DNA of 40,062 nt from Streptosporangiaceae bacterium. Lineage in GTDB: Bacteria > Actinomycetota > Actinomycetes > Streptosporangiales > Streptosporangiaceae. Shown here piece after piece: positions 28,942 to 34,998 of the stretch; the stretch's first letter is position 1; the number at the start of each line of letters is the position of its first letter. The notes beneath the pieces are model-generated. The model searched no databases and was not told the origin of the DNA. It saw only the letters and a list, made by a program, of their open reading frames with translations. The stretch covers positions 1 to 40,062 of the forward strand of contig JASHOL010000386.1 of assembly GCA_030041135.1 (NCBI GenBank), in the 5' to 3' direction. A program made the translations under genes and the position numbers.

Positions 28942-29921
28942 GACAACGCTCCCTGCCGTACCGAGGCGCGAACATAGCCGACGGTGATGATCAGCAGGAT
29001 CACGGCGAGGATCAGGGCCAGCGCTCCGCCTAGCCCGTAGCTGGGCGGGAACGTGAAGGCCTTGTCGTAGATGTACAGCGACAGGTTGTACTCGTTGAGG
29101 TTGGCCAGGCCGGCGATGATGTCGCTCTGCGTGAAGATGTTGAAGTCCCAGATCACCGAGAGCAAGAGCAGCACCAGGTAGATCGGCTTGAGCAGCGGGA
29201 ATAGCACCCGCCAGAAGACCCGCCACGAGCTCGCACCGTCTACCCTGGCGGCCTCGGTCAACTCGGCCGGGATCGTCTTGAGCCCGGCCAGGAGCGTCAC
29301 CGCGACGAACGGGAAGGCCTGCCAGATCACCAGCACCGCGATCATCGTGTAGGCGGGCAGGGCGCCGGTAGTCGCCCAGTTGTACTGCGACCAGTCGGTG
29401 CTGCCGACAAGCCAGTGCGGCATCTTGGCCAGCGCCCAGTCGACGATCCCGCCGTCCGGGCTGAACATCCAGTAGAAGAGGATCGTGGCCGATACCGGGG
29501 GAGTGGCCCACGCGAGCAGCGCGGCGGTGCTGACGAAGATCGACATCTTCCGGCCGAGCCGGTTGAGCATGAGGCCGACGATCGATCCGACGATGAGCGT
29601 GAGCGGCACCGCCACGACGGCGAACAGCACGCTGATCCGCAGCGAAAGCCAGAACTCAGGGTCCCTGAAGGTGGTCGTGAAGTTGGCCAGGCCCACCCAC
29701 TGGGTGGGCAACGCGCCGGTGATCTGGGGCAGCCCGTAATTCTGGAACGAGTAGATGGCGACCTGGATCAGCGGCCAGAGCAGCACCAGGGCGATTCCGG
29801 TCAGCGCTGGCAGCAGCAGGAGATACGGCGCCAGCTTGTGCCGCCGGACAAACCTAGCGAGCCGCCGTAGCCCCGGTGACCAGTCCCATGTTCGCAGCAA
29901 AGCGGAAAGGTGCTGTGCCAT
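28938..29921 (-). CDS. ABC sugar transporter permease, MalF type
   Basis: This 327-residue permease pairs with the MalG-type protein. The first helix is APYLLLLPALTGIALVLLWPLI; further helices include ISVLFAVVAVPLTLIVGSI and MIAVLVIWQAFPFVAVTLLAG. The EAA loop is TEAARVDGASSWRVFWRVLFPLL. The ATG at 29921 was chosen because everything upstream in that frame translates the dispersed repeat and an inverted-repeat arm. GAGGGGAG lies about 11 nt before it. A 151-nt gap with a large palindrome separates it from the binding-protein gene. Confidence 0.92.
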   Translation of the reverse strand: MAQHLSALLRTWDWSPGLRRLARFVRRHKLAPYLLLLPALTGIALVLLWPLIQVAIYSFQNYGLPQITGALPTQWVGLANFTTTFRDPEFWLSLRISVLFAVVAVPLTLIVGSIVGLMLNRLGRKMSIFVSTAALLAWATPPVSATILFYWMFSPDGGIVDWALAKMPHWLVGSTDWSQYNWATTGALPAYTMIAVLVIWQAFPFVAVTLLAGLKTIPAELTEAARVDGASSWRVFWRVLFPLLKPIYLVLLLLSVIWDFNIFTQSDIIAGLANLNEYNLSLYIYDKAFTFPPSYGLGGALALILAVILLIITVGYVRASVRQGALS

Positions 29922-29959
29922 CTGTCTGGTTACTCCCCTCGGGATGCGGAGCGGCGGCT

Positions 29960-30059
29960 TTCCTGGCCGGCCTGCGGTGCTGGCTGCGGGGGACGACCCC
30001 CCGCATGCCCCCGCGGTGCTGGCGGCAGGTGCAACCCGCGTAGGCAGGCCGGCCAGGAA
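29960..30059. promoter_or_regulatory. Large palindromic structure between binding-protein and permease genes
   Basis: TTCCTGGCCGGCCTGC (29960-29975) is matched exactly by its complement at 30044-30059. The 68-nt loop contains the dispersed G/C repeat, itself able to fold. It starts 13 nt after the binding-protein stop. Such a structure in this position usually protects the upstream mRNA or attenuates transcription, so that binding protein exceeds permease, as the malE-malF repeats do in E. coli. That role here is inference. Confidence 0.75.
29988..30016. repeat. Dispersed G/C-tract repeat, copy 2
   Basis: GGGGGACGACCCCCCG is followed by CATG-containing sequence and CCCCCGCGG. It is flanked on both sides by the direct repeat GCGGTGCTGGC (29974-29984 and 30013-30023). 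It lies inside the loop of the larger palindrome. Confidence 0.8.
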
Positions 30060-30072
30060 GCTCACTAGGCGA

Positions 30073-31440
30073 TCAGCTGGTCTCCGAGCCCGTGTTCAGC
30101 ACGTTCTGCAGTTCGGTGTTGGCCGTGCTGATCGTGGACTGGATGTTGGCACCGGACTCCAACTCCTTCATCATCGTCGGAATGATGTTGTACTTTCCGG
30201 TGTCGGCCGTTGCCCAGTTGGTGGTGTTCAGCGGCGCGATCTGCGTGTAGCCGGCCGCCTTGGCGAAGCCCGACATGATCGGGCTGCTCGAGTACACCGG
30301 GCTGGTCAGCTGCGAGGTGAATTCGGGGAAGAAGCCCTGCGAGTTCGCGAAAGTGGTCGCGTTCGAGGTGCTGTCCATCACGGAGACCAGGCTCCAGTCG
30401 GCCGCCTGGTACTTGCTGTCGACCCAGACGCCCAGGTCAGAGCCGCCCGAGAAGGCCGGCGCCGGGTTCGGCCCATTCTCACTCGGGATCGGGAACGAGG
30501 CCCACTGCGACTCGTTCTTCTTGTTCACCTCGAGCAGCTGCGACTCAGCCCACGGACCGTCGATGTACATGTCGAGCTTGCCGAGCGCGAAGTCTTCCTC
30601 GGCGCCGCCGGGACCGGCGGTTCCAGGAGCCCCGATCTCGGTCTCGCCGATGTACTTGGTCGAGGAGACGTGCTCGGTGCGCAGCAGGTCGGCGTAGAAC
30701 TCGATGCCCGCCTCGGAGGCCGGTGAGGTCAGCTCCGCAACCCACTTGCCGTTTTGCTTGACCGCGACTTGGCCGCCAGCGCCCCAGATGAAGCTGACGA
30801 TCGCGTCGGTGTCGTCGGTCGGCGCGCCTATGCCCGACGTGCCCGGGTACTTCTTCATCAGCGCCTTGGCGTCGCTAAGCAGTTCAGCCCAGGTGGTGGG
30901 CGGCGAGGTAATCCCGGCCGCCGCGAACTCGTTCTTGTCGTACCAGATGCCGCGCACGCCGCCGAACCACGGCACCGCGTAGATGTTGCCGTTGACCGTG
31001 TCGTTGGCCAGGTTGCCGGGGATCAGCTGCGAGTCGTTGGACCATGCCTTCACGTCGGTAGTGATATTGGCCAGCGCGCCCTGCGCGGCCAGGCCGGGCG
31101 TCTCGGTGTTCCCGATTTCGGTGATGTCCGGACCGCCCTTCCCGCTGGTCAGCGCGTTGGTCCAGTCGGTGGTGTTGCTGGTCCACGGGATCCAGTCCAG
31201 GACGACCTTGGTGTTCTTGTACTGCGGGTTTTCCTTCTTCCACTGCGCGACGACGCCGTCCATCCAGGTCACCTGAGACGCAACAGCGGCGCCCATCCGC
31301 CATACGGTGAGCTTTGCCGGGATCGCCGCCGAGGACGACCCCGTGTTCGACTTGGGGCTGCTGGAGCCGCAGCCGGTGACGGCTGCTCCCGCGAGCGCGA
31401 CGGCGACGCCTACTGCGGCCGCCGTTCTGGTGAATGTCAC
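30073..31440 (-). CDS. Sugar ABC transporter lipoprotein binding protein
   Basis: This 455-residue extracellular solute-binding family 1 protein would capture an oligosaccharide outside the cell and deliver it to the two permeases. The signal peptide VTFTRTAAAVGVAVALAGAA ends in the lipobox VTGC; the Cys would be lipidated, anchoring the protein to the membrane. A Ser/Gly linker and a binding domain follow (LTVWRMG, FGGVRGIWYDKNEF, MYIDGPWAESQL, FSGGSDLGVWVDSK). The GTG at 31440 has GGGAGA 7 nt upstream and gives a normal signal peptide; an earlier in-frame start at 31479 would spoil it. First gene of the operon, with a long leader carrying a repeat and a palindrome. Confidence 0.93.
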   Translation of the reverse strand: MTFTRTAAAVGVAVALAGAAVTGCGSSSPKSNTGSSSAAIPAKLTVWRMGAAVASQVTWMDGVVAQWKKENPQYKNTKVVLDWIPWTSNTTDWTNALTSGKGGPDITEIGNTETPGLAAQGALANITTDVKAWSNDSQLIPGNLANDTVNGNIYAVPWFGGVRGIWYDKNEFAAAGITSPPTTWAELLSDAKALMKKYPGTSGIGAPTDDTDAIVSFIWGAGGQVAVKQNGKWVAELTSPASEAGIEFYADLLRTEHVSSTKYIGETEIGAPGTAGPGGAEEDFALGKLDMYIDGPWAESQLLEVNKKNESQWASFPIPSENGPNPAPAFSGGSDLGVWVDSKYQAADWSLVSVMDSTSNATTFANSQGFFPEFTSQLTSPVYSSSPIMSGFAKAAGYTQIAPLNTTNWATADTGKYNIIPTMMKELESGANIQSTISTANTELQNVLNTGSETS

Positions 31441-31589
31441 TGCCCGATCTCCCTTCCCGGCTGTTTTCAGCGGAGTCACGTCCTCCGGGCGGACGCCTCC
31501 GGCCGGGCCTGCGCCTGGCGGCCGGCACCTACGCTAGGGGTCGGGCTGACCACATCAGCGGGCGCGCTAACCCCCACCGTGCTGGCTGC

Positions 31590-31617
31590 GGGGGACGACC
31601 CCCGGCAACCCCCGCGG
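31590..31617. repeat. Dispersed G/C-tract repeat, copy 3
   Basis: GGGGGACGACCCCCGG, then CAA, then CCCCCGCGG, preceded by GTGCTGGCTGC as in copy 2. It lies in the leader of the binding-protein gene, between the candidate operator at 31667 and the start codon at 31440. Confidence 0.8.
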
Positions 31618-31666
31618 TGCCGCCCGTCAGGGTCGGACCCCGACGGTTTCTGCCGGTGAAACTAAC

Positions 31667-31679
31667 AGGAAAGTTTCCT
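31667..31679. promoter_or_regulatory. Candidate ROK-repressor operator
   Basis: AGGAAA-G-TTTCCT is a perfect 13-bp palindrome in an AT-rich patch between the binding-protein gene and the divergent ROK gene. TCTTATAGG lies beside it on the minus strand and may be part of the binding-protein promoter. In the 452-nt intergenic region this is the only strong operator-like palindrome; the rest holds repeat copy 3 and the 31-bp repeats. Confidence 0.5.
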
Positions 31680-31737
31680 ATAAGATAGAGTCCGTTGCCA
31701 TATTGAGACACAGACAGCGTCCAGGCCGGTTCCGCTT

Positions 31738-31832
31738 GCACGCAGGATGGCGCTCAGCGGTACTTATCGCACGCAGGATGCCGCTCGGCGGTATCCGGTC
31801 GCAAGCGGGATCGCGCCCAGCGGGTTCCTGAC
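31738..31832. repeat. Three imperfect 31-32-bp direct repeats in the ROK leader
   Basis: Units start at 31738, 31769 and 31801. The first two share GCACGCAGGATG, CGCTC and GCGGTA; the third is more degenerate (GCAAGCGGGATC). They occupy the leader of the ROK gene. No convincing ORF covers them, so they are best seen as a regulatory or decaying repeat array. Confidence 0.65.
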
Positions 31833-31892
31833 ATGCTTCCGGATCCGCTCGGTTCCTGTCGGTCGGACAGGCCTGACGCAAGGAGGGGTGGC

Positions 31893-33077
31893 ATGCAGCG
31901 ACGGCCGGGAACGCCCAGCCTGTTGCGGGAGCTCAACGACCGGTCAGCGCTTGAGCTGCTTCTCGTCGGCGGGCCGATGACCAGGGCTCAGCTTGGCGAG
32001 CACACCGGCTTGTCCAAGGTCACGGCCTCCCAGCTGCTGGCCAGGCTGGAGGAGCGCGGCCTAGTCGAGGTGGCCGGCGAGCTGGCTGGCGGCCGCGGCC
32101 CGAATGCAGCGCTGTATGCCGTGGTTCCCTCCAGCGCCTACGTGGCCGGACTGCACGTCGAGCGCGACGAGATCAGCGCCGGCGTGGCTGACATTACCGG
32201 GAACGTGGTCACCCAGGTCGCGGTCAACCCGAGTGATGCGGCCGACCCGGTGGGCCTAGTGCGCGGGGCCGTGCTCGCGGCCTGCGACTCGGCCGGCGTG
32301 GCGCCAGAGGCGCTGCGCGCGTTCGTCATCGGCACGCCGGGCGTGCTTGATCCCCGCACCGGTGATCCGCGGCTTGTTGTCGATCTGCCCGCTTGGCACG
32401 AGGGCGTACTCGGCGCGCTGCGGAGCGACCTCGGGAGGCCGGTCACGCTGGAAAACGACGTGAACCTGGCCGCCATGGCCGAGCGATCCGTGGGCGCGGC
32501 GGCCGGTGCCGAGGACTTCGTCCTGGTCTGGCTCGGCCTTGGTCTCGGCCTGGCCACCGTCCTCGGCGGACGGCTGCACCGAGGAGTAGGCGGAGCGGCC
32601 GGCGAGATCGGTTACCTGCCGGTCCCGGGGATGCCGCTGCCAGAGGACCTGACCCACCCGGCGACCGGCGCGTTCCAGCGCCTCGTCGGCGCGCAGGCGG
32701 TGCTGCAGCTCGCGGCGGAGCACGGGTTCGAGGCGCCGACAGCGGCGGCGTCCGTCGCCGCCGCGGTGCGCGCGGTCGAGACCGCGTCTGACCGCGCCGT
32801 CGACTTCCTCTGCGAGCTCGCGGTCCGCGTCGCCACCGGCGTCGCCGCGATCTCGGTCGTGCTCGACCCTGGTCTGGTTGTGATCGGCGGTGACGTCGGC
32901 CGAGCCGGGGGCAGCGAACTGGCCGGGCGCGTCGCCGCTGACATCGGCCGGTTCTGCCCGGCCAAGCCGCATGTGGTGCCCACGTCGGTGAGCGGGAATC
33001 CGGTACTGCGCGGCGCGATCCTCGCCGCGGTGGACCAGGCGCGGACTGAGCTGATTGACTCGGTGGCCGCGTCCTGA
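31893..33077 (+). CDS. ROK-family transcriptional repressor
   Basis: This 394-residue protein has an N-terminal winged helix (LLRELNDRSALELLLVGGPM, then QLGEHTGLSKVTASQLLARL) and a ROK sugar-kinase-like domain. The ROK aspartate is kept in ENDVNLAAMAE, but the ExGH motif reads GEIGYLP and the CxCGxxGC zinc-binding cluster is missing, so sugar kinase activity is unlikely. The ATG at 31893 has AAGGAGG just upstream. Divergence from the importer/glycosidase operon makes it the likely local repressor, released by an imported or hydrolysed sugar. The ligand is not known. Confidence 0.9.
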   Translation: MQRRPGTPSLLRELNDRSALELLLVGGPMTRAQLGEHTGLSKVTASQLLARLEERGLVEVAGELAGGRGPNAALYAVVPSSAYVAGLHVERDEISAGVADITGNVVTQVAVNPSDAADPVGLVRGAVLAACDSAGVAPEALRAFVIGTPGVLDPRTGDPRLVVDLPAWHEGVLGALRSDLGRPVTLENDVNLAAMAERSVGAAAGAEDFVLVWLGLGLGLATVLGGRLHRGVGGAAGEIGYLPVPGMPLPEDLTHPATGAFQRLVGAQAVLQLAAEHGFEAPTAAASVAAAVRAVETASDRAVDFLCELAVRVATGVAAISVVLDPGLVVIGGDVGRAGGSELAGRVAADIGRFCPAKPHVVPTSVSGNPVLRGAILAAVDQARTELIDSVAAS

Positions 33078-33237
33078 CGCACCGGACCGTATGCGTCGCC
33101 GCGGCCCGCTCCGGCCCGAACGCCGTCTGCCGGGCGCGGCGGCCGGTGCCACGTACGCTCGCTACTCACCTCGGCTTGCCCCGCTATTGCGGAACCGTTT
33201 CCTCGAATCCATCGTCAAACCATTAGTTTGGCTAATC

Positions 33238-33260
33238 CGGCTTATACCTCGGATAAGCCG
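33238..33260. promoter_or_regulatory. AT-rich hairpin in the leader of the GH25-like gene
   Basis: CGGCTTAT (33238-33245) and ATAAGCCG (33253-33260) form a perfect 8-bp inverted repeat 22 nt before the start at 33283. A smaller one, ATTAG-N5-CTAAT, lies just upstream. The 205-nt gap is unusually AT-rich here and probably contains the promoter, but no clear -35/-10 pair was settled on. Confidence 0.4.
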
Positions 33261-33282
33261 ATAATTACTACGGGGAGATGCT

Positions 33283-33903
33283 ATGCGACTTATGTATGAT
33301 GCTGCGTACCCGCCGGCCGACCCGCCGCACTGGCCAGCGGTGGCCGGGTACATAGGCGGCGACACTCCGCACGTCTGGACTGACGCCGAGTGGGAGGCCC
33401 AGCCCGCCCAGTACCGCCTGCCGATCTTTGTCCACACCGGAGCCGACGACGAAGCGGCGGGCGCCACCGACGGACAGCAGATAGTGGGCTGGCTGCAGGC
33501 TCATGACGTCCCGGCCGGATCATCGGTTGCCATCGACACCGAGACGGCCAGCTACGGCGCGTATCTCGAGGCTATGGACGCCACCGTCTCGTCGGCCGGC
33601 TACAAGCTGGTCAACTACGGGTCCCTGGATGACATACTCAAGAACCCGCTGACCTCGGGCGGCCGCTGGACTGCTGACTGGACCGGCGTCCAGCATATAG
33701 ACGACGTGGCCGGGGTCGTCGCAACCCAGTGGGCGGATGCCACGCAACTGGGCACCAGCTATGACGCGAGCCTGTGCGAGGACGACATGCCGCTGTGGGA
33801 CACCAAGCCGCCGACGTGGGAGGCGGATGCCATATCGGAGGCGAAGGACCTGCTCGTCAGAATGACCGCACTGGAAAAACTGCTGGAGGCCCACGTCGCC
33901 TAG
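33283..33903 (+). CDS. GH25-like / DUF1906-like small protein
   Basis: This 206-residue protein resembles the single-barrel glycoside-hydrolase-like proteins near GH25 and DUF1906. It has MYDAAYPP with an early Asp, VAGYIGGDTPHVW, a DxE pair in VAIDTETASYG, YGSLDDIL, and ATQWADATQLGTSYDASL. The Asp/Glu pair matches the active-site position of GH25 lysozymes. There is no signal peptide or cell-wall-binding domain, so it is either cytoplasmic or exported by another route. The ATG at 33283 has GGGGAG 5 nt upstream. A short acidic and leucine-rich helix ends the protein. Enzymatic activity is unproven. Confidence 0.65.
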   Translation: MRLMYDAAYPPADPPHWPAVAGYIGGDTPHVWTDAEWEAQPAQYRLPIFVHTGADDEAAGATDGQQIVGWLQAHDVPAGSSVAIDTETASYGAYLEAMDATVSSAGYKLVNYGSLDDILKNPLTSGGRWTADWTGVQHIDDVAGVVATQWADATQLGTSYDASLCEDDMPLWDTKPPTWEADAISEAKDLLVRMTALEKLLEAHVA

Positions 33904-33971
33904 CGGTGAATGGTTCTGGCGTTTTCCGCTAGTTGGTTGCCCCGGCATTCGGGCTACGGGATAGTTCGGCC

Positions 33972-34454
33972 ATGCAATATGTCATGTCGAGCAAGTGGTC
34001 CCTGATGCCGCGGTTTGAAATCACCGACGGGTCGGGCGCTCCGCAATTCGAGGCACGGGGGCATCTCGGCTCGCAGATAACCCTCCACGACAACTACGGC
34101 CAGGAAGTCGCCGACATCCGCAAGCACGTGTTCAGCGACACGCATGAGGTGCACGTCGGCGGCCAGCAGGTCGCTCAGGTTCGCCATGCCGGGATCTTCG
34201 GGGACAAGTACGATATCGAGTCCGCCTACGGGATTCTCGCCGCGCGCGGCCACTTCGCGGGCGGCGACTACACCCTGAGCCGCGACGGCATGCCGGTAGC
34301 GCGGATGGTGCGGCAGTTCGCGCTCAGGGAGAAGTTCGCCATCGAGGTCAACGATGACGAGAACCAGGTGTTCCTCCTGGCGGTCGTCCTCGCGATAGAG
34401 GCCATCCACGACGAACGCAACGAGCAGGCGCACCAGGCCGGCGGATTCCTCTGA
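33972..34454 (+). CDS. LURP-one-related / scramblase-fold protein
   Basis: This 160-residue protein of the LURP-one-related family (tubby/scramblase-like beta-barrel) begins MQYVMSSKWSLMPRFEITDG. It continues with GHLGSQITLHDNYGQEVADI, an HEVHVGGQQVAQVRHAGIF repeat-like strand pair, and a hydrophobic C-terminal helix FLLAVVLAIEAIHDERNE. Family members are small cytoplasmic or membrane-associated proteins of uncertain role. The ATG at 33972 was chosen by analogy with family starts; an in-frame ATG lies 12 nt later. The gene is 68 nt from the GH25-like gene on the same strand, so they may be cotranscribed. Confidence 0.75.
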   Translation: MQYVMSSKWSLMPRFEITDGSGAPQFEARGHLGSQITLHDNYGQEVADIRKHVFSDTHEVHVGGQQVAQVRHAGIFGDKYDIESAYGILAARGHFAGGDYTLSRDGMPVARMVRQFALREKFAIEVNDDENQVFLLAVVLAIEAIHDERNEQAHQAGGFL

Positions 34455-34460
34455 CGCGCT

Positions 34461-34582
34461 GGCCGACGGGCCGTGCTGGCCGGCGGGACTGTGCTGGCCG
34501 GCGGGACTGTGCTAGCCCGGCGGGACTGTGCTAGCCCGGCGGGCTTCTGCTAGCCGGCGGACTGTGCTAGCCGGCGGACTGG
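34461..34582. repeat. Seven-unit 17-19-bp tandem repeat at the 3' end of the thioesterase gene
   Basis: Units of the form (A/G)GCCGGCGGGACTGTGCT run from just after the LURP-one gene into the thioesterase stop codon. On the minus strand the last codons of the thioesterase (CAGTCCGCCGGCTAG) belong to the repeat unit. Several downstream units repeat the GGCTAG stop. It looks like serial duplication of the gene's 3' end. Confidence 0.88.
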
Positions 34583-34998
34583 CGGATCGCCTGAATCTGC
34601 GTTGTCTGGGCGACCAGCCGGTCGGCCGAGTCGTGCAGGCTCGTCTGTACCGTGACCGTGGTGCGTCCACGGTGCAGCGGGACCGACACGGCCCGGACGG
34701 TCGCACCAGTGACCGGGCGGAACAGCTGGGTTGTCGACGTGATCGTTGCGGTTGTCGCGCCTGTCGGCAAGCCCAGGATGGCCACGAGCGCGCCCGCGCT
34801 GTCGGCGAGCGTCATCAGGGCGCCGCCGTGCATGACCTCGCCGGATGTGCACAAGTGCGGTGCCCAGGCGAGTTCGGCGACCACCCGGTCTGGACTGGCC
34901 TCGCTGAGCGTGATGCCAAGATGTCCGGCCAGGGGCATCAGCGCGATCAGCGTCTCTAACTCTGCGCTCACACCCGCCAGTGTCTCGCAGTCAGCCAC
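34567..34998 (-). CDS. Hotdog-fold thioesterase, PaaI type
   Basis: This 143-residue acyl-CoA thioesterase-like protein has the hotdog signature SGEVMHGGALMTLADSAGALVA, in which the Gly/Asp region forms the active site. It ends with VTVQTSLHDSADRLVAQTTQ. PaaI-type enzymes hydrolyse aryl- or acyl-CoA esters in the cytoplasm. The GTG at 34998 overlaps the lhr stop by 8 nt (GTGGCTGA); a second GTG at 34971 is also possible, giving 134 residues. Its stop lies inside a tandem repeat. The substrate cannot be inferred, and a link with the aromatic cluster 19 kb away is speculative. Confidence 0.88.
   Translation of the reverse strand: MADCETLAGVSAELETLIALMPLAGHLGITLSEASPDRVVAELAWAPHLCTSGEVMHGGALMTLADSAGALVAILGLPTGATTATITSTTQLFRPVTGATVRAVSVPLHRGRTTVTVQTSLHDSADRLVAQTTQIQAIRQSAG

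Noticed and set aside
28942-29511. Upstream extension of the second permease frame
   Set aside because: It overlaps the first permease in another frame and lacks membrane helices; the GTG at 28941 overlaps the stop correctly.
29922-30065. Signal-like extension of the first permease from 30065
   Set aside because: The residues come from repeat and inverted-repeat sequence, and a ribosome-binding site precedes 29921.
31738-31832. CRISPR-like array
   Set aside because: The units are contiguous, imperfect and have no unique spacers; there are no cas genes.
31441-31892. DasR-type site for the chito-oligosaccharide-like importer
   Set aside because: No ACTGGTCTAGACCA-like palindrome is present; the AGGAAA palindrome and local ROK gene fit better.
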